Of a stretch of 64,000 nt of DNA, positions 24,581-33,109 are shown in pieces. A model generated the notes under the pieces. It saw only the letters and a program-made list of their open reading frames with translations. It did not search any database and was not told the DNA's origin. This DNA comes from JAFGXT01 sp963677165. GTDB taxonomy: Bacteria > Verrucomicrobiota > Lentisphaeria > Victivallales > SZUA-371. Location of the stretch: positions 1,054,001 through 1,118,000 of the forward strand of contig CAXXSX010000002.1 in the NCBI GenBank assembly GCA_963677165.2. The letters run 5' to 3'. Each line of letters opens with the position of its first letter. The stretch's first letter is position 1. Position numbers and translations under genes: made by a program.

Positions 24581-26446
24581 ATGAAAATCGTACACTTTTC
24601 ATGGACAGAAAAAGAGACTCCGGAAGAACTTCATCCATTGCTGGAGGCACTGGGGGAAGAGTATCCTATTGTTAAAGAGGGCGATTGCCGCAGGCTTTAT
24701 TTCATAAAACACGAAGAACAAGGTTCCAGACTGCTGTATAATCAAAATAATACGACCACGATTTACTACAGCGATTTGACTTCTGCTGCCAGATCGATCG
24801 GTTCCGCTCTTAGCGGGATAGGAAAAGACCGCGGAGAAATATCTGAAAAATTACCATTTGAAAAGCTGGGACTTATGCTGGAGTGCTCCAGAAACGCGAT
24901 CATCACGGTTGACTATTTCAAGCAGTGGTTGAGGCGTATGGCCCTCATGGGATGTAATATTGCCATGCTCTATACAAAAGACGGTTATGAACTGCCCGGA
25001 GAAAATTACTTCGGTTATTTAAGGGGACGTTATTTGCTTGAGGAGCTCCGCGAAGTTGATGAATATGCCGCCCGGCTTGGAATTGAAATGGTGGGCTGCA
25101 TTCAGGCTCTTGGTCACCTTGAACCGGTTTTGAGATGGTCAGCCTATAATGAAATACGTGATACCTCATCGGTACTGCTTACCACGGAGGAAAAATCGTA
25201 TGAACTGATCGGTAAAATGCTCGACTTTTTTTCCGCAGCTTTCAAAAGCAGAAGAATCCATCTCGGCATGGATGAAACACACGATCTCGGACGCGGCCGT
25301 TATATGGATCTGAACGGATACCGCCGGGGATTCGATATCTATAACGATCACTTGAGCCGGGTGTCGGAAAAATGTAAAGAACGTGGTTTGTCCTACATGA
25401 TCTGGTCGGACATGTTTTTCCGTATGGGCAGCAAAACACAGGATTATTATGATAAAAACGCTGTCATTCCTGATGATGTGAAAGAGAAAATTCCGGAGGA
25501 TATCCAGCTGGTTTACTGGGATTATTATCATTACGACAAAGAATTTTATATTGAATGGATAAAACGTCATAAAGAACTTGGATTCACCCCTGTTATGGCT
25601 TCGGGAATTCAAACCTGGCAGCAGCTATGGCATCATTACCGGGAAACAGTAAAAACGGTTGATCCCTGCATTGAGGCCTGTCTGGAGGAAAATGTGAAAG
25701 AACTCGTGTTTACCGCATGGGGCGATGACGGTATGGCTTGCGATTTTGATTCCGCTCAGGCTGGTCTATGCTATGCCGCAGAAAAATGTTACTCTCCGGA
25801 CAATTTCGATGAACAAAATGCCGCTCGACGCTTCAATACGATCTGCGCCGGAAACTACGACCTGCATGTCAGGATTTCAAAAATTACAGACAACCGAAAG
25901 GATATAAGAGCAACGCATCTGCTCTGGGATGATCCAATTCTGGGAATGTACTGGAAAAACCAGAGAGCTTCAAAAAACGCGTTTTGGCAAGAAATAGAAA
26001 AAAGCTATGCGGAAATAGAGAAATCGATTCAGCGGGAAATGATGAATGATGTCGATGCAAAGCATATCACCCATATCGCGAAAGTGGTGGAATTCCTGCG
26101 GCTGAAGATTAATTTTAAAATGAATCTGGATACTGCGTACGAAGAAATGAATCTGAAAAAACTTGAACAACTGAAAGCTGATATTTCTGAACTCATCAAA
26201 GTTCTGGACGAGTTGATCGCTTCGTTCCGGACTTACTGGAATGCCAGATTTAAACGGTTCGGTTTTGAATTTATTCATAACCGGCTTGGGGGGCAAAGAG
26301 AACGCTATAAAGAGCTGTCATTAAGAATCGACGAACTTCTCACGGGAAAAGTCCATAAAATTCCGGAGCTGGAAGAAACGGCAGGTTATCAGACAGGAAA
26401 TTTTTCCGGCTACCACCAGTTAGCCACCGCATCCTATTTTGTATAA
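24581..26446 (+). CDS. GH20-type beta-N-acetylhexosaminidase, cytoplasmic
   Basis: This 621-residue protein has no signal peptide. Residues about 90-430 form a TIM-barrel of GH20 type: KLGLMLECSRNAIITVDYFKQWL, ALMGCNIAMLYTKDGYELPG, CIQALGHLEPVLRW, and HLGMDETHDLG with the adjacent Asp-Glu pair (about 231-232) that is the catalytic signature of GH20. VYWDYYHYD and AWGDDG follow. A helical C-terminal region (about 470-600) is common in hexosaminidase-D-like members. It would cleave terminal GlcNAc/GalNAc from imported oligosaccharides. Third gene of the IclR operon. Confidence 0.85.
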   Translation: MKIVHFSWTEKETPEELHPLLEALGEEYPIVKEGDCRRLYFIKHEEQGSRLLYNQNNTTTIYYSDLTSAARSIGSALSGIGKDRGEISEKLPFEKLGLMLECSRNAIITVDYFKQWLRRMALMGCNIAMLYTKDGYELPGENYFGYLRGRYLLEELREVDEYAARLGIEMVGCIQALGHLEPVLRWSAYNEIRDTSSVLLTTEEKSYELIGKMLDFFSAAFKSRRIHLGMDETHDLGRGRYMDLNGYRRGFDIYNDHLSRVSEKCKERGLSYMIWSDMFFRMGSKTQDYYDKNAVIPDDVKEKIPEDIQLVYWDYYHYDKEFYIEWIKRHKELGFTPVMASGIQTWQQLWHHYRETVKTVDPCIEACLEENVKELVFTAWGDDGMACDFDSAQAGLCYAAEKCYSPDNFDEQNAARRFNTICAGNYDLHVRISKITDNRKDIRATHLLWDDPILGMYWKNQRASKNAFWQEIEKSYAEIEKSIQREMMNDVDAKHITHIAKVVEFLRLKINFKMNLDTAYEEMNLKKLEQLKADISELIKVLDELIASFRTYWNARFKRFGFEFIHNRLGGQRERYKELSLRIDELLTGKVHKIPELEETAGYQTGNFSGYHQLATASYFV

Positions 26447-26487
26447 AATTCATAACTTGTGACTGCTGCAATTTACATAAGCATGGT

Positions 26488-27222
26488 CTATGAATTCCGG
26501 TTTCGGGAGTTGTACCAGAGAGAACATGCTCCCCGGTAACGGCGCAGCCGGGGAAAAAGTCCCAATAACAGAAAGGTTTTCAGCATCCCAATCGTACCAT
26601 ACACCTTAATCTTGCGTGCTGATGTGGTGACTGAAGCGGACAGTATCGTAAGACGCTGTCCGTTTTTTCTGCCGTAACAGCGCAGTTCTTTGGATAATTC
26701 CAGTTCCTCTCCGGCATAAAGTTTCTCATTAAAACCGCCGACCGCCTGAAAAATATCCTTTGGAACAAAGAAATAGCACCCAGCTGCATCTTTTCGACAG
26801 AGCCAGGAATGATTCCAGACTGCTGTCAACAGCCGGAGAAAAAACGGCAATTTACTGTCAAACTGCAGCTTCGCTCCGCCGCCGCAACACTCTCCGGTCT
26901 CCAGTTCGTCCAGCGTTTGCCGCAGCAGTTTGCCATCCACAATGGTATCGGCGTCGATAAAGATCAGATACCGTCCCTGTGCGGCTTCCGCGCCGCGATT
27001 GCGAACCCGGGCAATTCGATGTTCTTCTTCGCTAACCACAAAAGCATCAAACGACTTTGCGATCGCCGCAGTATCATCGTCTGAACAGTTATCAACCACA
27101 ATGATTTCACCAGGAAGAGCAACTTCCGCTATCGCCTTTTTCAACGCCTGCAGCGTTTTGGACAAAAACTCCTGCTCATTATAAGCAGGAATAATTACCG
27201 AATATTCCGGTGTTTGTGTCAT
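26488..27222 (-). CDS. Glycosyltransferase family 2
   Basis: The protein has 244 residues from the ATG at 27222, chosen because SD GAGGA lies 6 bases before it. An in-frame ATG at 27234 is less well placed. It has a GT-A fold with YSVIIPAYNEQEFLSKTL, IIVVDNCSDDDT, ARVRNRGAEAAQGRYLIFIDADT (DxD metal site) and GGFNEKLYAGEELELSKELR. A C-terminal amphipathic/hydrophobic segment (GMLKTFLLLGLFPRL) suggests membrane association. The acceptor is unknown. A decayed copy of its 3' end lies at 21689-21893. Confidence 0.9.
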   Translation of the reverse strand: MTQTPEYSVIIPAYNEQEFLSKTLQALKKAIAEVALPGEIIVVDNCSDDDTAAIAKSFDAFVVSEEEHRIARVRNRGAEAAQGRYLIFIDADTIVDGKLLRQTLDELETGECCGGGAKLQFDSKLPFFLRLLTAVWNHSWLCRKDAAGCYFFVPKDIFQAVGGFNEKLYAGEELELSKELRCYGRKNGQRLTILSASVTTSARKIKVYGTIGMLKTFLLLGLFPRLRRYRGACSLWYNSRNRNS

Positions 27223-27303
27223 TGTGTTCCTCATGAAACTGGATTTTTCACAATATATCGCAACATTACCGGAATTAAAGCCCGAACCAATTCAGAGGTT
27301 CGC

Positions 27304-28407
27304 TTATGATTTGCAAACTCCAGTTGGCAGTTGCCAGTGTGAATACAGGACCGAACACGGTTTCTCTACCGCCGTTGCCTGATAATAGACCGAATAGATA
27401 CTGCCGTCGGACAGTTCCACCGAAGACGGATACCCCAGATCGGAGCTTGGACCGTCATCACGAATAATCCAGTCGCAGTCCCAGGTTTGACCTTCGTCCG
27501 CGCTGAACATAACCCGCTGACCAAATCCGGGTTCCCGGTAGCCATAGGTACAGATAATTATACCGGAAGAATGCCGCATGAGATGTGGCGGCGATCCAGC
27601 GCAAATATATTGAGGAAACGACCAGGTTTTGCCACAGTCTTCGCTGATGGTTTGCCAGATCGAAAAGTGCGGGTCCGCTGTATGTCCACGAAGCAACCCT
27701 AGAATTCGGCCGTCAGTCAATTCAATGGCATGGGGTTCAAAAAAATTCACGTCTGGCACTAACGGAACAAAGTCGCCATCCTTCCAGGAGGATCCATCAT
27801 CACAGCTGAGTGTCGCCAACTGCCGCGCCTCAAACTGCGTCTCCATCGAAAACCGTAATGAACCATCCGGCAAACGTTCTCCGAACATATTGCCCAAATA
27901 TAGCAAATCACCATTACGCAAGCGAATGGGACCATGAGGGGCAGTAACCGGAACAACCACTTTTTTTCCCCACCGTTCTCCGTCGAAACACCGGACAAAA
28001 GAACCGAGATACTGTTCGACCATTGCTTCGTTCCAGGAATCTAATACGGCCCGAACATCCAGCAGTCCTGCTTTAGTCGAATCAGTAAAGAAAGTCCGAA
28101 TGTCGGATGTAAACCATGACACCAGATATTTCCCTTTAGACAATGCAGTAATTCCCACGTCGCGGTCGTCAATCGGAGAATTGTTAATGATCTGCGGTTC
28201 AGACCAGTTCAGCCCTTCGTCGTCACTGTGAAACAGTACAGTTTGTCCCCATGGGCAAAGGTGAGAACCGCGAAAACCTGATGCTCCAGCCACAAGAGTT
28301 CCATTGCTAAGTCGGGCTACAGTCGGCCAGCCGAAGTAATTTAAAGGATGTCCTTCCGGTCCTTGATAAACAATTCCATGCGTTGCCTGTAAATCTTTAT
28401 TCATCAT
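27304..28407 (-). CDS. BNR/Asp-box repeat protein, sialidase-like
   Basis: This 367-residue protein has no signal peptide. At least four Asp-box turns of a six-bladed propeller are visible: SDDEGLNWSEP, SCDDGSSWKD, SEDCGKTWSFP and SADEGQTWDCD, plus LSNGTLVAG and LSDGSIYSVYYQ blade motifs. The sialidase YRIP arginine motif is missing (GWPTVARLSNG stands in that place), so it is not a standard GH33 enzyme; it could be a related hydrolase or binder. SD AAGGAGA, with two adjacent ATG codons. A 13-bp direct repeat lies upstream. Confidence 0.8.
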   Translation of the reverse strand: MMNKDLQATHGIVYQGPEGHPLNYFGWPTVARLSNGTLVAGASGFRGSHLCPWGQTVLFHSDDEGLNWSEPQIINNSPIDDRDVGITALSKGKYLVSWFTSDIRTFFTDSTKAGLLDVRAVLDSWNEAMVEQYLGSFVRCFDGERWGKKVVVPVTAPHGPIRLRNGDLLYLGNMFGERLPDGSLRFSMETQFEARQLATLSCDDGSSWKDGDFVPLVPDVNFFEPHAIELTDGRILGLLRGHTADPHFSIWQTISEDCGKTWSFPQYICAGSPPHLMRHSSGIIICTYGYREPGFGQRVMFSADEGQTWDCDWIIRDDGPSSDLGYPSSVELSDGSIYSVYYQATAVEKPCSVLYSHWQLPTGVCKS

Positions 28408-28440
28408 AATCTCCTTGATAAAACATTCATTGATTATGAT

Positions 28441-28508
28441 AATATTATAAACATTTTTTAACAGTATTATATAATAAAAAAGTTTAATCTATAGCAATAT
28501 TATAAACA
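28441..28508. repeat. 13-bp direct repeat upstream of the BNR gene
   Basis: AATATTATAAACA occurs at 28441-28453 and again at 28496-28508, 55 bases apart, in the AT-rich region before the BNR gene. It could be a pair of regulator sites. Similar TTATAACAAAT repeats lie in the promoter of the second sialidase cassette at 57523-57556. Confidence 0.4.
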
Positions 28509-28583
28509 AAAAACAAGGAAGTACAAGCCGATCCGGCAACAACGCAATAAAAGCTTTATGTAACAGGTATCCGTCGTGCGAGT

Positions 28584-29342
28584 TCAACCCAAAACAGCCT
28601 TGATTTCCGGTTCAATGGCTTTGGCCCAGATGCGGTAACCATCGATATTCGGATGACAGCACTGGTCAATATACAGCTCTGAACGAATCTCGTCGTTTTC
28701 ATCACGAAACTGACTGCGCAGATTGATGAAAACAATCCGTGGATTATTCGCGGAAAATGCTTCCAGCAACACATTCAATTCGTCAACTTTTCGTTGCATG
28801 TTGTCAAAATCTTTCTTAAAGCCCCTCGGCAAAACCGCCATCAAAAGAACTTTTGCACCTAAACTCATTTCCAGTAGTTTATTGACAACAGCTTTTACTC
28901 CTTCTGCCGCAACCTCCGGAGAATCACCCGAATAGTTTTCCGTTATAGAATAACAGTTCGTTCCGAGATTGACTACAAACAACTTTGGAACCTGTCCTTC
29001 CAGCTCATCATGCTCCAGTCGCCAAAGCACGTTCTGGGGACGATCAAAACCATATCCCAAGTTGAATACTTTGCGTTGACTGTAATATTCCTGCCAAACC
29101 TCTTCGCCATTAGCGTGACTTCCCGGCTCCAGATGCCAGAAATGGGTGATTGAATCCCCTATGAATACGATATCGTATAACATTTCTTTGACTTGACACA
29201 ATTTAAGCTCGTGTCGGTCATACCATTCATAAGAATCCTGCTCTATTTTCGGACAGGGGATACAGGTTCTAAATTGATGATTTGTAGAATTCATAAAGCT
29301 GCTACCTTTTATAAGACCAGATTTTGAGAGTCGTTCTCCCAT
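28584..29342 (-). CDS. GDSL/SGNH-family hydrolase
   Basis: This 252-residue cytoplasmic esterase/lipase-fold protein has block I IVFIGDSITHFW (catalytic Ser), block II VFNLGYGFDRPQNVLWRL (Gly), block III VVNLGTNC (Asn) and block V YIDQCCHPNIDGY (Asp and His). It may deacetylate sugars, as many members near glycan genes do, but the substrate is not known. The start at 29342 has SD AAGGA with a 7-base spacer; a second possible ATG is at 29294. Confidence 0.87.
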   Translation of the reverse strand: MGERLSKSGLIKGSSFMNSTNHQFRTCIPCPKIEQDSYEWYDRHELKLCQVKEMLYDIVFIGDSITHFWHLEPGSHANGEEVWQEYYSQRKVFNLGYGFDRPQNVLWRLEHDELEGQVPKLFVVNLGTNCYSITENYSGDSPEVAAEGVKAVVNKLLEMSLGAKVLLMAVLPRGFKKDFDNMQRKVDELNVLLEAFSANNPRIVFINLRSQFRDENDEIRSELYIDQCCHPNIDGYRIWAKAIEPEIKAVLG

Positions 29343-29495
29343 GTTTTAATCCTTCTTCGGGATTCTCATATTAAAGTGCAACATTAAGATAATTTCAAGC
29401 GGAAACATCTGAGAATATTGATAATGTCCTGATCTGTTTTTAGGATCTAATGTCAATTTTTTACAATTATTTTGCCAAATTCCTGCAACCCATGC

Positions 29496-29522
29496 TAAAT
29501 AACTGTTTGAAAAGGTCGATAA
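29496..29522 (+). promoter_or_regulatory. Sigma-28 (FliA) promoter of MCP 1
   Basis: TAAA (29496-29499), exactly 15 bases, then GTCGATAA (29515-29522). The flagellar sigma-28 consensus is TAAA-N15-GCCGATAA, so only one base differs. It lies about 150 bases before the chemoreceptor gene. The rest of the 330-base gap holds nothing else I can identify. Confidence 0.78.
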
Positions 29523-29671
29523 TGTATATATTGTTAATTCTATGAGTACACTAAATATCAATAATTAACAAAGGGAGTATTATTTGAGGTGATTATTTTT
29601 TCCAATTAACAATGTAGTGATATCGTATTGTTCTTTGTGTAGTTCATTAATCAACATAGGGGTGTGAATAA

Positions 29672-32656
29672 ATGTTGAAAAATCTTAGTCTTAGCCGTAA
29701 AATCATCTTAATGGTTTTTTCTCTCATCATACTTTCTTCTCTTTGTTATCTGATTGTCATTTATGTGGAAACATCTTCTGTAAAGGATAACCTGACTAAA
29801 GAATTTGCTAACGTAGCCCATAAAGAAACAAACGTTATTGCCCGTGATGTTTATCAGCTATGTAAAGTTTATAATAACGGATTATCCAAACGCCTCAACG
29901 GTGGAATGACCATGTTTGAGGATCTCCTCAAAACGAATGGCGGCCTTGATCTTTCTAAGAATACCGTTACATGGAACGCTGTTAATCAATATACAAAATC
30001 ATCTGAAAATATTACCCTGCCCAAAATGGAACTGGGGGGAAAATGGCTTGGAAATTCCAATTCCTTCAGTACCCACACTCCAATTCTTGATGAAGTTAGC
30101 AAATCGTTCGGTATCACCTGCACAATCTTTCAGAAAATGAATTCCCGGGGTGATATGCTCCGTATTGCTTCTACTGTGAAAAAACTCAATGGCAATCGAG
30201 CTATCGGAACTTATATTCCTGCTACCGGTCCGAATGGAGCCCCAAATAAAGTCGTCAGTACAATCTTAAGCGGATCAACCTACAAGGGTGTTGCTTTTGT
30301 TGTGAACAAATGGTATTCAACAATATACGTTCCTCTTCGCGACAAAAACGAACAAATCATCGGAATTCTTTATGTAGGGATTGCCCAGGATGACGATCCT
30401 GCAATTAAACAAGCCATTATGGATATTGTGGTCGGCAAAACCGGATATGTATTCGTTGTCGGAGCAGATGGAGACCGAATTTCCCAAAACAGCCGCTTGG
30501 GCAGATATATCGTTAGCCAGAAGAAAGGCAGCAGCTATACAGGAGAAAACGACGGAAAAGACGTCTGGGAAGCCAAGGACAATGAAGGTAAATATGTTGT
30601 CCAGGAAATGATTAAAAAAGCCAAAGAAGCAAAAACCGGAGAGGTCACCAGATATCAATATTTCTGGGAAGAAAATGGAAAAGTCAGTAAAAAGCTGACC
30701 GGTATTGTTTATTTCAAACCCTTTGGATGGCTGATTGGGGCAAGTGTTTACGAGGAAGATTTCAAGGATGCGGAAATTATGGTTGCAGACTCAATTACGC
30801 ATATCATGGTTTTCCTATTAATCGCAATTATTATCGTACTTGTCGTTGCCGGAGTCATCTCGTTCCTGTTTGCAAAATCAATCGCCGCTCCGTTGATTAA
30901 GGCAGTTGATATCGCCGGAGCCATAGCCAACGGCGATTTCTCACAGCGACTTAATCTCGACAGCAAGGATGAGGTTGGCACACTGGCTCAGGCCATCGAC
31001 AAAGTACCCGACACTCTTAACCGGATCGCGGAACAATTCGGTGAACTGGAAACCGCAGCAGGTAACGGAAATATGAAATTCCGCGGAAAAGCCGATGAGT
31101 TTCAAGGTGAATATAAGCATATTATTCATATTGTTAATACTATGCTGGACAATATTTCCAAACCAATTAACGACTCTATGACTATTCTGGATAAACTCCA
31201 GAACAACGATATCACGGAAAAAGTAGATGAAACCGGTCTCAAAGGCGACTATCTGCTGATAGCCCAGTCCGTTAACAATGTCCGGGAACGACTTCATCGC
31301 ATTCTGACCACCATGGTTAATATTTCCAACGGCGATATCAGCGACCTTGAGCGCTATGAGAAAGTCGGCAAACGCTGTGAAAACGATGAAATGATTCCGG
31401 CAATCATCCGCATGTGTAAAGCCATTAAACTGCTGATTGATGATGCAAACACTCTTGCGCAGGCAGGCCAGGACGGACGCCTGAATGTCAGGGCTGACGC
31501 TTCTATGCACCAAGGCGCATATAAGGATATTGTTGAAGGCATTAATAACGTACTTGATTCTGTTGTAATTCCACTGAATGAAGCCGCCATTGTTCTGAAA
31601 GCTACTGCTCAGAAAGATATGACTAAAGACTTCACCAGTGAATGCAAAGGCGATTTCGATAAGCTCAAAACTGATATTAACGGCATGATTGCTGCCATGA
31701 ATGACGCAATGGGACAAGTCGGCGAGGCAATTCAGCAAGTAACCGCCGGAGGCAATCAGATAGCAGAAGCCAGTCAATCGCTTTCACAAGGAGCAACAGA
31801 ACAGGCCGCCTCACTGGAAGAAATATCCAGCTCCATGACAGAGATCGGCTCACAGATCAATACCAGTGCTGAAAATGCAAATAACGCCAACAAGCTCAGT
31901 GGCACAGCGAAAAACGCGGCTCAGGAAGGTTCACAGAACATGGATCAAATGGTTGTGGCCATGAAAGACATCAGTGTTTCAAGTGAGCAAATCGCCAAGG
32001 TCAATAAAGTGATTGACGATATTGCGTTCCAAACCAACCTTCTGGCCCTCAATGCCGCAGTTGAAGCAGCCCGGGCCGGAGCACACGGAAAAGGATTCGC
32101 GGTTGTGGCAGGAGAAGTTCGAAACCTGGCGGGACGCAGTGCGAAAGCAGCTCAGGAAACTGCTGAAATCATCGAAGAATCTTTGGAAAAAGTCAAGAAC
32201 GGACTCAATGTTGCAGAAAAAACCCGTGAAGCCTTTCAGAATATTCTTGATGGTATCATAAAAGTTACAGAACTGGTTGGAGAAATCGCCTCCGCTGCAA
32301 GCGAACAGGCAGAAGGCGTCAGCCAAATCAACCAGGGCCTTAGCCAAATTGATCAGGTTACCCAGCAGAACACGGCTCACGCCGAAGAAACTGCAGCAGC
32401 CGCGGAAGAATTGTCTGGCCAGGCCAATCAGCTGCAATCGTTAATCAGACAGTTCAACCTGAAGGTTCAGTTGTCTGAAGTATCCCAAAAGCGCAGCCTG
32501 GGCCCTTCCACAGAACGTAAGATGGTTGAAATGACCAATTCGGTCAGCAGAACAGCCTCTCCGGAAGTCAGTAGTGATGACTGGGGAAAAGGCGCCGGAA
32601 GCATGAGAGCAGAAGATCTGATCTCATTTGACGACGATAACTTTGGTAAATTCTAA
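29672..32656 (+). CDS. Methyl-accepting chemotaxis protein (MCP 1), Cache_3-Cache_2 type sensor
   Basis: This 994-residue transmembrane receptor has TM1 at about 10-32. A large periplasmic double-Cache sensor (about 33-370) contains SFGITCTIFQKM, GIAQDDDPA, VVGKTGYVFVVGADGD and IVYFKPFGWLIGASVYEEDF. TM2 is at about 372-400, with a HAMP domain (GAIANGDFSQRLNLDSKDEVGTLAQAID). HAMP-like linker repeats follow to about 690, then the coiled-coil signalling domain with tip EVRNLAGRSAKAAQETAEII at about 815. There is no CheR pentapeptide; the C-terminus is SFDDDNFGKF, shared with the other three receptors. It is expressed from a sigma-28 promoter. Its sensor resembles MCP 4 and the stand-alone protein at 20935. 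Confidence 0.95.
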   Translation: MLKNLSLSRKIILMVFSLIILSSLCYLIVIYVETSSVKDNLTKEFANVAHKETNVIARDVYQLCKVYNNGLSKRLNGGMTMFEDLLKTNGGLDLSKNTVTWNAVNQYTKSSENITLPKMELGGKWLGNSNSFSTHTPILDEVSKSFGITCTIFQKMNSRGDMLRIASTVKKLNGNRAIGTYIPATGPNGAPNKVVSTILSGSTYKGVAFVVNKWYSTIYVPLRDKNEQIIGILYVGIAQDDDPAIKQAIMDIVVGKTGYVFVVGADGDRISQNSRLGRYIVSQKKGSSYTGENDGKDVWEAKDNEGKYVVQEMIKKAKEAKTGEVTRYQYFWEENGKVSKKLTGIVYFKPFGWLIGASVYEEDFKDAEIMVADSITHIMVFLLIAIIIVLVVAGVISFLFAKSIAAPLIKAVDIAGAIANGDFSQRLNLDSKDEVGTLAQAIDKVPDTLNRIAEQFGELETAAGNGNMKFRGKADEFQGEYKHIIHIVNTMLDNISKPINDSMTILDKLQNNDITEKVDETGLKGDYLLIAQSVNNVRERLHRILTTMVNISNGDISDLERYEKVGKRCENDEMIPAIIRMCKAIKLLIDDANTLAQAGQDGRLNVRADASMHQGAYKDIVEGINNVLDSVVIPLNEAAIVLKATAQKDMTKDFTSECKGDFDKLKTDINGMIAAMNDAMGQVGEAIQQVTAGGNQIAEASQSLSQGATEQAASLEEISSSMTEIGSQINTSAENANNANKLSGTAKNAAQEGSQNMDQMVVAMKDISVSSEQIAKVNKVIDDIAFQTNLLALNAAVEAARAGAHGKGFAVVAGEVRNLAGRSAKAAQETAEIIEESLEKVKNGLNVAEKTREAFQNILDGIIKVTELVGEIASAASEQAEGVSQINQGLSQIDQVTQQNTAHAEETAAAAEELSGQANQLQSLIRQFNLKVQLSEVSQKRSLGPSTERKMVEMTNSVSRTASPEVSSDDWGKGAGSMRAEDLISFDDDNFGKF

Positions 32657-32682
32657 CACGCATATAAATAGACAAGCTTATA

Positions 32683-32721
32683 AACAAGCATGGAGAATCT
32701 TAAAGATTTTCCATGCTTGTT
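32683..32721 (+). terminator. Hairpin terminator after MCP 1
   Basis: AACAAGCATGG and CCATGCTTGTT are the arms of a stem of about 17 bp with a G-U pair and small loop TTAAA. The T run behind it is weak (TATTCTT). Confidence 0.65.
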
Positions 32722-32758
32722 ATTCTTAAAAAATATAACACCCTGAATAGACAAACTA

Positions 32759-32787
32759 TTGATTTATACTTCATTATGTACTATAAA
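32759..32787 (+). promoter_or_regulatory. Possible promoter of MCP 2
   Basis: TTGATT (32759-32764), 17 bases, TATAAA (32782-32787). It is followed by a leader of about 315 bases before MCP 2 that holds a short ORF and the palindrome CTTATGCC/GGCATAAG. Confidence 0.5.
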
Positions 32788-32973
32788 TTATAGTATAGGA
32801 ATCATAATATAAGAAAACTTAAGCATTTATTTAGTAGAAGTTGGATTCTTCACGGGGCAAAATCTTTTCTTTTTCCAGCTTTATACTTCCGGGCTAACTG
32901 CTTTTCTTTGTTGGATTCTTTTTGATCTTTTCTTACTTACAGATATTCATAAAATAAAGGAGGGTACAGTTGT

Positions 32974-33048
32974 ATGAATGTTCTGCCTCAATGCTTATGC
33001 CGGCATAAGTCAAAAGACTTCGGGATTTATTTAAAAGATTTTCCATAA
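32974..33048 (+). CDS. Possible 24-residue leader ORF upstream of MCP 2
   Basis: An ATG at 32974 follows a very strong SD (AAAGGAGGG, 32957-32965) and opens a 24-codon frame (MNVLPQCLCRHKSKDFG...). The frame runs through a perfect 16-bp palindrome (CTTATGCCGGCATAAG) and a small AGTC/GACT hairpin. It lies in the MCP 2 leader, 61 bases before the receptor gene. Only the SD and position support it; chance cannot be excluded. Confidence 0.35.
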   Translation: MNVLPQCLCRHKSKDFGIYLKDFP

Positions 33049-33109
33049 AATAAACGTTTTCATATTGTTTTAGTATCTGCACTCAATCTAATAACAGGGA
33101 AATTATCAA

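Noticed and set aside
27304..28407. Assignment as GH33 sialidase
   Set aside because: Asp boxes are present but the YRIP arginine and the NxRS block are not recognisable, unlike in the gene at 52387-53541.
30941..31777. Long open frame on the minus strand inside MCP 1, with similar frames opposite MCP 2, 3 and 4
   Set aside because: They recur at the same relative places in all four receptors because the coding strands are alike; they have no RBS and the translated sequences resemble no protein. They are antisense shadows.
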